Below are positions 1-7,064 of a stretch of 15,102 bases of DNA, piece after piece. Origin of the DNA: Pelagibacteraceae bacterium (GTDB lineage: Bacteria > Pseudomonadota > Alphaproteobacteria > Pelagibacterales > Pelagibacteraceae); the NCBI GenBank assembly GCA_002684895.1, contig NYVZ01000025.1:1-15102 (forward strand), in the 5' to 3' direction. The position numbers and the translations under genes are program-made. The first letter of the stretch is position 1, and each line of letters starts with the position of its first letter. The notes beneath the pieces are model-generated. The model ran no database searches and was not told the DNA's origin. It saw nothing but the letters and a program-made list of their open reading frames with translations.

Positions 1-3000
1 GAACGCATTATTATGATCGACAACTACACCGGGGTCTCTTGTTCCTCTAAATGAAATTAAAGTATCTCCAGTATAAGTATTGGCAACTTTTAAGTAATAT
101 CTACCACCGCCGCCGCCATTTCCTCCACTTGCAGTGCTATCATCAAAATTAACACCACCACTACCGCTGATTGGGTTATTTAATGTCCAGCTTTTTCTAG
201 TATATTTTAATAGTTTTGCGGTTCCAGATGGTACATTAAAACCTCTGTTAGCCGCCATCGTTACGTTTGTATTGCCAGTAGCAAGGGTTGCGCCATTTCT
301 TATAATTACATTATCTGCATCAGCGCTACCTGGAACTGCTCCTAAATTTCTGTCATTGGTAATTAAAATTCCGCCAGCGGTAATATCGGTTCCACCGGTG
401 TAAGTGTTTGTTCCTGATAATGTTAAGGTACCTGAACCAGCTTTTTTAAAACCTCCTGAACCAGCAATAATACCAGCGAATGTAGTGTCGGATGATGTAC
501 TCGTCGTTAAGATTTGACTAGATGCAATGGTCAATGTGCTACTACTATTACTTGTACTTATTGAGGCAACGGTATCAGTAGCGTTGGCAGTATAATTACC
601 CCCAGTTAAAATAAGGTCAGTTGAATCAGACAAAGTGCTATTATTGATTAAAGTTCCAGAGTAAATTTCAGTATCACCTGTGTAACTTTGAGAATTGCTT
701 AATGTTAAATTTGACGAACCATATTTAAATAATTTTCCTGAACCAGATATTTGATGAGATGTTGTAAGGTTACCAGCGTTTACAGTCCAGCGCATAATTC
801 CATTGTTTGTAATTGAATCTGCAGTAATACCATCTTTGATTGAAGCATCTCCAGCAATAGTTAAATCACCTTCAGTACTTACAGTTGATCCTCGATTAGA
901 ATTACTAGCAACACCAGCCCCAGCTTTTAAATCTCCATTAATTACAATGTCTCCGTACTCGGTTGATGATGCTGTATATGTAATTGAAAGTGAACCGTGT
1001 GCATTATAAGTACCTCCTCCACCTCTGGTATGTGTTACGCTTGAAGCGCCACTGAGAATATAGTTGGAGCCTCCGCCTCCGCCGCCTCCGCCGCCGGAAG
1101 GACTCGATCCACCACCGCCACCGCCGTAGTAACCTCCTCCTCCTCCGCCGCCTTCACGACCACTTCCACCACCAGCTCCACCTTGACCTAAAGAACCAGC
1201 AGTTCCATTATTTTGATTTCCTGTTCCTCTAGCACCGCCAGCAGATTGTGTTCCTCCTCCGCCACCAGTTGCATGATTGTAGCCACCGTTCGATCCACTA
1301 GCACCGGTAGTGCCTCCACCATGACCATTTCCACCACCACCAGCAGAGCCACGTCGTTGTGCACCTTGACCACCTCCACCACCAGCTACTGCAATTCTAT
1401 TTGATAGAGCATCGCCACCTCGTCTAATATCAGTTGCACCTCCACCGCCACCGGCTGAATAATGCGTTCCTGAAGCATTTCCACCACCGTTAAATCCACC
1501 TTGAGCGGAGCCTCTTACATACTTGCCTGCTGCACCACCACCTGGATTTTGTGTTGAGTTTTCACCTCTACCACCAACTCTTATTCTTAAAGACTCACCT
1601 GCTGTTGCTGAGAATGTAGCTTGTAATCTTCCGCCCTTACCAGGATAAGTTGGGTCACTATAACCATATCCACCGCCTGCACCTTTTGCATCAATTGTTA
1701 ATGATGAAACGCCAGATGGTACAGTCCAAGATACAGCTGATCCTGCGTAGCTAAAATTAACAGTAGTTGGGCTACCACCGCTTCCACCAGAATATGAGGT
1801 TGTAGTTAGAGCAACAGTACCAGCAACATCAATATCACCTTGCAATGTAATATCTCCACCTGCATTCATAGCAACACTTAAGGAGTGGGAATTAATATCT
1901 GTAATAGATACCCCATTATTTAAAGTAATATGTCTTGCAGCTGTTAGGGTTAATGTTGCCGAGGTGGAGCTGTCAGCAGTAGTTTGTAGATTAGAAGTAA
2001 TTGTAATATCACCATTTCCTGAACTTGATCCACCTGATCCATAATTGGAATTGTCAGCCGACGTTGCTACCGTGACACTTGTGCCTGAATTTAAAGCGCT
2101 AGTAATATTAGAAACCGCAGTTGCATCGATTGTATAGTCATAAGGGTCAATTAGCCATAAACCGCCTCTAGAAAGTTTTGAACTCGCATTAACTATAATT
2201 CTATCAGTATTAATCACAGAACCTGAGGTCTCAATTTTTCCACCGTCACCGTCTATGCCTTTAGCAAATAGCGAACCGTTAACTGTAGTAATTGAATTTT
2301 TATCTTTTATATCAGACCATAAAACAATTTTACCACCGGCACCGCTTGTAGAAGCATTAGCTGAAATAATTGTAGCATCATCTACATTAACATAAGTAGC
2401 CTGGAGTAAATCACCTGATCCTTGCCAATCTCCTCCGATTAAAACTTTTCCACCACCTGTGTTTCCATCTGCTGAAATTTTTGCAGCGTTTACATCAATA
2501 TCTTTTGCCGTAATTTCTATGGTTCCGCCCTTTCCATTTTCATTGCTAGAATTTAAATTACCGGAAATTTCAGCTGCTCCTTTTGAGCCGGCATCAATTT
2601 TTATTTTTTTTGCTTTAATAGATCCAGAATTAGAAACTAATTTAATCACACCATTTTCTGAAACTAAACCATCGGCTTTAGCATTTGGAAGTTTTACAAC
2701 TCCATCCACTAGACTTTGGGCTGCATCTGTTTTGATTGTGACAATTCCATTTTGAGTTTTAATCGTTCCTTCATTTTTTGCCATCGCTTGAAGTTTAGAA
2801 GGACTTACCTTGACTGTTAAGTTGTTACTGTCACTGATACCCAAAAGCACATCATCACCAGCAGCAATTGTGGTTGCAGCACTGGTAATGATAGTACCCT
2901 TGTTATTGACTTGAGGCGCAATTAACGCAACATATTGCCCCTCGATCAAACCTTGATTCACTAATGAAGAATTAGAATTCGTATTAAATTGATAATTATT

Positions 3001-3429
3001 ATTTAAATAATTTTGCTTAGATAAATTAAGCGATGATAGCACAGCTCCTTCAGCTTTTATTGCTGAGTGAGGTCCAGTTAGAATTCCTGTAGGATTTACT
3101 AAAAATAATCTACCATTTGAATATATTGATCCATTAATAATAGATCGACCACTTAAAACATTATTTAATATACTTGCTTTCGAACCTGGTTGGTTAAAAT
3201 GAACTGATGCATCTTTGCCAACATTAAAACTTTGCCAATTTACTATTGCTTGATTTGAAGATTGATTAACATTTAATCTATCTAAGGCAGCATAGTTAAT
3301 ATTAACATTACCCGAAACTACATTGCCGCCTTGTGGCAAAGCTAACCTATCGATTTCCGAATATGAAACAACAGGAGCGCTAAAAAAATATATAATAAAT
3401 ATACATATCCAGTTTAAAGTTTTTTTCAT
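1..3429 (-). CDS. Large TPS-family (filamentous haemagglutinin-like) exoprotein with glycine-rich domain and PATR repeats; 3' end outside window
   Basis: I translated this frame by hand from the ATG at 3427-3429. It stays open for 1143 codons to the left edge, so the C-terminus is missing. Residues 1-24 look like a Sec signal peptide (MKK, hydrophobic core, APVVSYS). About residues 30-135 match the TPS/haemagglutinin N-terminal domain: INYAALDRLNVNQSSNQAIV, then NVLSGRSIINGSIYSNG, and the hallmark NPTGI at 112-116. In TPS exoproteins this domain is recognised by an outer-membrane TpsB/FhaC pore. A Ser/Thr/Asn/Gly-rich, beta-helix-like stretch follows, with the FHA-type motif GGLWLIDPYDYTID around W425. 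A glycine-rich domain spans about 559-820, and PATR repeats run from about 896. AAAAGGG just upstream is a good Shine-Dalgarno sequence. A surface adhesin or matrix protein is inferred; the ligand is unknown. The partner transporter is not in the window and could lie beyond the left edge. Confidence 0.88.
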   Translation of the reverse strand, partial: MKKTLNWICIFIIYFFSAPVVSYSEIDRLALPQGGNVVSGNVNINYAALDRLNVNQSSNQAIVNWQSFNVGKDASVHFNQPGSKASILNNVLSGRSIINGSIYSNGRLFLVNPTGILTGPHSAIKAEGAVLSSLNLSKQNYLNNNYQFNTNSNSSLVNQGLIEGQYVALIAPQVNNKGTIITSAATTIAAGDDVLLGISDSNNLTVKVSPSKLQAMAKNEGTIKTQNGIVTIKTDAAQSLVDGVVKLPNAKADGLVSENGVIKLVSNSGSIKAKKIKIDAGSKGAAEISGNLNSSNENGKGGTIEITAKDIDVNAAKISADGNTGGGKVLIGGDWQGSGDLLQATYVNVDDATIISANASTSGAGGKIVLWSDIKDKNSITTVNGSLFAKGIDGDGGKIETSGSVINTDRIIVNASSKLSRGGLWLIDPYDYTIDATAVSNITSALNSGTSVTVATSADNSNYGSGGSSSGNGDITITSNLQTTADSSTSATLTLTAARHITLNNGVSITDINSHSLSVAMNAGGDITLQGDIDVAGTVALTTTSYSGGSGGSPTTVNFSYAGSAVSWTVPSGVSSLTIDAKGAGGGYGYSDPTYPGKGGRLQATFSATAGESLRIRVGGRGENSTQNPGGGAAGKYVRGSAQGGFNGGGNASGTHYSAGGGGGATDIRRGGDALSNRIAVAGGGGGQGAQRRGSAGGGGNGHGGGTTGASGSNGGYNHATGGGGGTQSAGGARGTGNQNNGTAGSLGQGGAGGGSGREGGGGGGGYYGGGGGGSSPSGGGGGGGGGSNYILSGASSVTHTRGGGGTYNAHGSLSITYTASSTEYGDIVINGDLKAGAGVASNSNRGSTVSTEGDLTIAGDASIKDGITADSITNNGIMRWTVNAGNLTTSHQISGSGKLFKYGSSNLTLSNSQSYTGDTEIYSGTLINNSTLSDSTDLILTGGNYTANATDTVASISTSNSSSTLTIASSQILTTSTSSDTTFAGIIAGSGGFKKAGSGTLTLSGTNTYTGGTDITAGGILITNDRNLGAVPGSADADNVIIRNGATLATGNTNVTMAANRGFNVPSGTAKLLKYTRKSWTLNNPISGSGGVNFDDSTASGGNGGGGGRYYLKVANTYTGDTLISFRGTRDPGVVVDHNNAF
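49..744 (-). repeat. Autotransporter-associated beta-strand (PATR) repeats
   Basis: Two clear units and one degenerate unit follow the pattern GSG-x-KxG-S-x-LTLS-x-YTG-T-x-G-LI. Unit 1 (about 625-744) reads GSGKLFKYGSSNLTLSNSQS, then YTGDTEIYSGTLI. Unit 2 (about 346-462) reads GSGGFKKAGSGTLTLSGTNT, then YTGGTDITAGGILI. Unit 3 (about 49-165) has GSGGVNF, a Gly-rich insertion, and NTYTGDTLI. In classical autotransporters such repeats form rungs of the passenger beta-helix. Here they continue the helical stalk after the glycine-rich domain, and more copies may lie beyond the left edge. Confidence 0.75.
970..1755 (-). other. Glycine-rich domain (ALK/LTK-like Gly-rich fold) within the exoprotein
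   Basis: This segment encodes residues about 559-820. It opens with a beta-strand lead-in, FSYAGSAVSWTVPSGVSSL, then TIDAKGAGGG. It continues through the ordered landmarks LRIRVGGRG, GGGGGATDIRRGGDALSNRI, VAGGGGG, GGGGGTQSAGG, SLGQGGAGG, GGGYYGGGGGG and SNYILSG, and closes with GSLSITYT. This order matches the widespread glycine-rich domain found in bacterial and protist surface proteins and related to the ALK/LTK extracellular glycine-rich region. Such domains pack polyglycine II helices between beta strands. I recognised it by pattern and did not run a search. It is read in the same frame as the rest of the protein. It is locally GC-richer than the surrounding DNA because GGN codons dominate. 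Confidence 0.75.
1069..1095 (-). repeat. Run of nine consecutive glycine codons (GGC/GGA microsatellite)
   Basis: Nine in-frame glycine codons encode G779-G787, mixing GGC and GGA in a near-periodic pattern. Shorter Gly runs lie nearby at about 1120-1160. On the plus strand these appear as tcc/gcc triplets. Such imperfect triplet repeats could change length by slippage without breaking the frame; this is inference. Confidence 0.8.
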
Positions 3430-3517
3430 TTCACCCTTTTCTGGATCGCAATAAATACTAACTTCCGAATTTAGAGAGCTTTGCTCAGAAATTTACCTGC
3501 AACCACAACGGAATACT

Positions 3518-3532
3518 ACCCCATGGTGGGGT
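3518..3532 (-). promoter_or_regulatory. Hairpin in the 5' leader of the exoprotein gene
   Basis: A perfect inverted repeat, ACCCCA-CCA-TGGGGT (6-bp stem, 3-nt loop), lies about 90 bases upstream of the exoprotein ATG. It is flanked by two direct copies of the heptamer TATTCCG on the minus strand (3509-3515 and 3543-3549). It is the GC-richest spot in the 201-bp gap. No poly-U follows, so it is not a terminator. It could be an operator or an RNA structural element; I match it to no named riboswitch. Confidence 0.35.
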
Positions 3533-3572
3533 GTTTGGTAACCGGAATAATAAAATAAATCTAATTTTTTTT

Positions 3573-3602
3573 TTTAAAAACAAGGGTGTTTCTCAATGTC
3601 AA
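3573..3602 (-). promoter_or_regulatory. Possible sigma-70 promoter for the exoprotein gene
   Basis: A perfect -35 hexamer TTGACA (3597-3602) sits directly after the purA terminator T-run. With an 18-base spacer the -10 would be TTTAAA (3573-3578), a poor match. Downstream of this lies a leader of about 140 bases with the hairpin and the AAAAGGG Shine-Dalgarno sequence. The exact -35 match supports a separate transcript; the weak -10 keeps confidence low. Confidence 0.35.
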
Positions 3603-3638
3603 AAAAACATAACTACTTCTGGTTGCAAATCTAGTTAT
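3601..3638 (-). terminator. Weak Rho-independent terminator after purA
   Basis: On the minus strand ATAACTA (3632-3638) pairs with TAGTTAT (3609-3615) across a 16-base loop. One G and seven Ts (3601-3607) follow. The left arm includes the purA stop codon TAG. The 7-bp stem is mostly A-T, so termination may be leaky. It separates the housekeeping block from the exoprotein gene. Confidence 0.45.
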
Positions 3639-4923
3639 TAAAAGGATCTTCTAATAGAATCGTATCTTCTCTTTCTGGACTTGTTGAAATGCTTGAAAGT
3701 TTTGCTTCTACTAGATCTTCTATACCGTGAATGTATTCTTTAGCTTTATCTGGTAAGTCTTCGATACTTCTTGCACCTCTTGTTTCAGATTTCCAACCGG
3801 GAAAATTTTTATAAATTGGTTTAACTTTTTTTTGATCCTCAACAGCAGCTGGAAGATAGTCAATTTCTTTTCCATCTAAATCGTACTTGATACAAACTTT
3901 GATTTCATCAAAATCATCTAGTACATCTAATTTTGTTAATGCTATTCCTTTGATACCAGCAACTTTTATTGTTTGTTTAACTAGCACAGCATCAAACCAG
4001 CCACATCTTCTTTTTCTGTTAGTTACGGTTCCAAATTCATTTCCACGTTTTCCTAATTTTTCACCATCACCTTCTGTTAACTCTGTAGGGAATGGACCCT
4101 CACCTACTCTAGTTGTATAGGCTTTTGTAATTCCAAGAACATTGCCAACGGTGTCTGGCCCACAGCCTGAACCTGTTGCTGCGTTAGCAGCCACTGTATT
4201 CGAAGATGTAACAAATGGATAAGTGCCATGGTCTACATCTAGTAAAATTCCTTGCGCTCCTTCAAATAATATTTTTTTATTTTGCTCCTTAAATTCATTT
4301 ATTTTTTTCCAGACTGGCTGGGAATATTTCAAAATTTCAGGAGCAATTTTCATTAATTCTTTTTTTAATTCTTCTTTTTTATAAACTTTTTTATTCAGAC
4401 CTTTTCTAATCGCGTTATGATGTTGAAGAACGATATCTAATCTCTGATCTAAATTAGTTTCTGACCTTAGGTCCATCACTCTAATTGCGCGTCTTCCAAC
4501 TTTATCCTCATAAGCAGGCCCGATACCTCTTCGTGTTGTACCTATTTTTCCCTTTCCAGCAGCATCCTCCCTAATTTCATCCATTTCTTTGTGATACGGG
4601 AGTATAAGATTTGCGGTTTCTGCAATTATTAAATTTTCCTCTGAAACTTTTACACCTTGTTTTTGAATTGATTTAATTTCATCTAATAATGCCCACGGAT
4701 CAACTACAACGCCATTTCCAATTATCGAAATTTTTCCTGATCTAACAATTCCAGACGGAAGAAGTTTTAATTTATAAGTAATACCATCAATCACCAACGT
4801 ATGACCCGCATTGTGACCGCCTTGAAAACGTACCACAACATCTGCCTGATCAGATAACCAATCTACAATTTTACCTTTTCCTTCATCCCCCCATTGAGAT
4901 CCTACGACGACGACATTTGACAT
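3631..4923 (-). CDS. purA: Adenylosuccinate synthetase
   Basis: PurA joins IMP and aspartate using GTP to give adenylosuccinate, the committed step to AMP, in the cytoplasm. The 430-residue product has the normal family length. Visible motifs are GSQWGDEGKGK (8-18, catalytic Asp13), GGHNAGHT (35-42, catalytic His41), IGTTRRGIGPAYEDK (127-141), EGAQG with LDVDHGTYPFVTSSN (221-242), GEGPFPTEL (274-282), GNEFGTVTNRKRRCGWFDAV (294-313) and the base-binding TKLDVLD (330-336). The ATG directly abuts the thiD stop with no gap, and AAAGGA nine bases upstream is a plausible Shine-Dalgarno sequence. It is the last gene of the folP-glmM-thiD-purA run, and the stop is TAG. Nothing appears degraded. Confidence 0.97.
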   Translation of the reverse strand: MSNVVVVGSQWGDEGKGKIVDWLSDQADVVVRFQGGHNAGHTLVIDGITYKLKLLPSGIVRSGKISIIGNGVVVDPWALLDEIKSIQKQGVKVSEENLIIAETANLILPYHKEMDEIREDAAGKGKIGTTRRGIGPAYEDKVGRRAIRVMDLRSETNLDQRLDIVLQHHNAIRKGLNKKVYKKEELKKELMKIAPEILKYSQPVWKKINEFKEQNKKILFEGAQGILLDVDHGTYPFVTSSNTVAANAATGSGCGPDTVGNVLGITKAYTTRVGEGPFPTELTEGDGEKLGKRGNEFGTVTNRKRRCGWFDAVLVKQTIKVAGIKGIALTKLDVLDDFDEIKVCIKYDLDGKEIDYLPAAVEDQKKVKPIYKNFPGWKSETRGARSIEDLPDKAKEYIHGIEDLVEAKLSSISTSPEREDTILLEDPFNN

Positions 4924-5736
4924 TTATTTGAATCCTTTGTTTAAACTAACTGAAGTTAGATGATTTATTGGTCCATGTCCTTCCCCATAATTCATATTTG
5001 ATCCGATAGCCTGATTAACATATTTAATTCCTAATTCGCACGCTTTGTTTATTGTTTTTCCACATGCCAAATAAGTTGTAATTGCACTAGATAAGGTACA
5101 ACCTGTTCCATGGGTATTTTTAGACTCTATCCTTTTATTTTTAAAAATCTTTATTTCTTTTTTATTTATCAAAACATCTCTAACAAAACGGCTTTTTAAA
5201 TGTCCCCCTTTAATTAAAACATTTTTAGCTCCCTTATTAATTAATATTGAGCCTGCATAAATCATATCTTCTTGGGTATTAATTTTCATTTTAGATAAAA
5301 CTTCAGCCTCTGGAATATTTGGTGTTATCAAAAAAGATTGTTTTATAAGTTTTTTTTCTAGAACTTCTATAGCTTTATTATTTATTAATTTGGCTCCTCC
5401 TTTGGCAATCATAACTGGATCTAAAACAATTTTCTTTGTTCTAATTTTTTTCAAACAGTTAATTACATTTTTAATGACATCAACCGAGTGCAACATACCA
5501 ATTTTAATTGCATCAGGTTTAATATCTTTAATGGTAAACAGTACTTGATTTGCAATCTCTTTTGGTGGAATCGCAACAATAGATTTTACGCCAGTTGTAT
5601 TTTGAGCAGTTATTGCGGTCACAGCCGTCATGGCATAACAACCTAGGGCTGTTACTGTTTTAATATCAGCTTGTATGCCAGCACCGCCAGATGAATCCGA
5701 GCCAGCAATAATTAAAATCTTTGCTAGTGGCTTCAT
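4924..5736 (-). CDS. thiD: Hydroxymethylpyrimidine/phosphomethylpyrimidine kinase
   Basis: ThiD phosphorylates 4-amino-5-hydroxymethyl-2-methylpyrimidine (HMP) and then HMP-phosphate to HMP-diphosphate, the pyrimidine half of thiamine. The 270-residue ribokinase-fold protein has family-typical length. It shows AGSDSSGGAGIQADIKT (11-27), AVTAITAQNTTGV (38-50), KIGML (78-82), VLDPVMIAKGG (104-114), ITPNIPEAEVL (137-147), IKGGHL (175-180) and the anion-hole/catalytic NTHGTGCTLSSAI (207-219). Its ATG overlaps the glmM TGA as ATGA, so translation is probably coupled. No thiC, thiE or thiG lies nearby. If this is a SAR11-type cell, known to lack thiC, the enzyme would serve salvage of imported HMP; that is inference from lineage. 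Confidence 0.95.
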   Translation of the reverse strand: MKPLAKILIIAGSDSSGGAGIQADIKTVTALGCYAMTAVTAITAQNTTGVKSIVAIPPKEIANQVLFTIKDIKPDAIKIGMLHSVDVIKNVINCLKKIRTKKIVLDPVMIAKGGAKLINNKAIEVLEKKLIKQSFLITPNIPEAEVLSKMKINTQEDMIYAGSILINKGAKNVLIKGGHLKSRFVRDVLINKKEIKIFKNKRIESKNTHGTGCTLSSAITTYLACGKTINKACELGIKYVNQAIGSNMNYGEGHGPINHLTSVSLNKGFK

Positions 5737-7064
5737 TTACGTATTGTTTTCTTTATAATTGAAATACATTTTTGCAATAATTTTTTGTTATCAGACTCGC
5801 CCATAATCCTTATTTTAGGTTCTGTTCCAGATTTTCTAACAAGCATTCTTCCTTGATTTTTTATTAATTGATTTGCTTGTCTTATTGCTTTTTTACATTT
5901 TAATGAATTAATTATATTCTTATCTTTCACAGAAATATTTTCTAAAATTTGTGGAGTGAGTTTAAATAAATTAAATAAGCTGCTTGTTTTCTTCTTCTTT
6001 CTTAAACTAAATAAAACCTCTAAAGCAACGAGTAATCCGTCTCCCGTGGTAGCAAATTTTCCAAGAATAATATGTCCAGATTGTTCACCACCCAAATTAA
6101 ATTTATTTTTTTTCATTACTTCTTTTACGTAACGATCGCCAACATCTGCTCTTTTAAATTTAATTTTTTTTTGTTTAAAATATTTTTCTAATCCATAGTT
6201 TGACATGAGAGTTCCAACTACTCCCCCCTTTAGTAATTTTTTCTGCTTCCACCTAGTAGCCAACATTGCAATAATTTGATCTCCATCAATAATAGCTCCT
6301 TTTTCATCGCAAAGAATTACACGGTCTGCATCACCATCAAGGGCAATGCCAATATGTGCTTTATATTTTTTTACCGCTAATTGAATTTTTTTTGGAAACG
6401 TTGAGCCACAGTTTTGATTGATGTTTAATCCGTTTGGAGAAGTTCCAATGCAAATAACCTTCGCACCTAGTGATCTTAACAACTTAGGTCCAGCTTTATA
6501 CCCCGCCCCATTAGCACAGTCTAAAACAATTTTAATATTTTTTAGATTGAAATTTTTTTGGAAATTTTTTTTTAATATATCGATATATAAATCTGTACCA
6601 GTCTCTAATCTTTTAACACGACCTAATTTTTCAGGATGAATTAGATTTTTTTCAGTTTTTGCATCAATTATTTTTTCAATTCTTTTTTCAATATTATCAG
6701 ATAATTTCATTCCATCTGGACCAAATAACTTCATTCCATTATCATCGTATGGGTTATGAGATGCAGTAATCATTATCCCCATATTTGCTTTCATAAGTTT
6801 AGTAATCATCGCCAATCCATTGGTGGGCATAGGACCAAAAGTGTAAACATGCATACCTGCAGAAGATAATCCAGAAACTAAAGCTGGCTCAAGAGTATAA
6901 CCTGATAACCTTGTATCTTTGGCAATAACTGCAATAGGTTTAATTTTTTTTGGATTAGTAAAATACGTACCTGCAGCTAGTCCAAATTTAAAAAACTTTT
7001 CACCATTGATCACGCCTTGGTTTACTTTTCCCCTTATTCCATCAGTGCCAAAATATTTCTTCAT
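5733..7064 (-). CDS. glmM: Phosphoglucosamine mutase
   Basis: GlmM converts glucosamine-6-phosphate to glucosamine-1-phosphate on the route to UDP-GlcNAc for peptidoglycan and lipid A. The 443-residue product has the usual length. It begins YFGTDGIRG (4-12). The active-site loop TASHNPYDDNGMK has the phosphoserine at Ser102, the metal loop DGDADR is at 243-248, the sugar-binding GGEQSGH is at 325-331, and the phosphate-binding RKSGTEPKIRIM is at 410-421. The GTDGIRG start and the GGEQSGH loop favour GlmM over a phosphomannomutase. The start overlaps the folP stop by one base (TAATG), and the end overlaps thiD by four bases. Confidence 0.96.
   Translation of the reverse strand: MKKYFGTDGIRGKVNQGVINGEKFFKFGLAAGTYFTNPKKIKPIAVIAKDTRLSGYTLEPALVSGLSSAGMHVYTFGPMPTNGLAMITKLMKANMGIMITASHNPYDDNGMKLFGPDGMKLSDNIEKRIEKIIDAKTEKNLIHPEKLGRVKRLETGTDLYIDILKKNFQKNFNLKNIKIVLDCANGAGYKAGPKLLRSLGAKVICIGTSPNGLNINQNCGSTFPKKIQLAVKKYKAHIGIALDGDADRVILCDEKGAIIDGDQIIAMLATRWKQKKLLKGGVVGTLMSNYGLEKYFKQKKIKFKRADVGDRYVKEVMKKNKFNLGGEQSGHIILGKFATTGDGLLVALEVLFSLRKKKKTSSLFNLFKLTPQILENISVKDKNIINSLKCKKAIRQANQLIKNQGRMLVRKSGTEPKIRIMGESDNKKLLQKCISIIKKTIRK

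Noticed and set aside
1..1143. Possible pseudogene because the exoprotein frame has no stop in the window
   Set aside because: The frame is uninterrupted to the first base with recognisable repeats up to the edge. It is simply cut by the window.
134..2755. Several plus-strand and off-frame minus-strand open frames of 60-100 codons within the exoprotein gene
   Set aside because: They are low-complexity shadows (Pro/Ser/Thr- or Val/Leu-rich) of the continuous 1143-codon minus frame and have no recognisable domains.
3498..3627. Inverted octamer TGCAACCA / TGGTTGCA separated by about 114 bases in the purA-exoprotein gap
   Set aside because: It is short and widely spaced, and one arm lies in the loop of the purA terminator, so it is probably coincidental.
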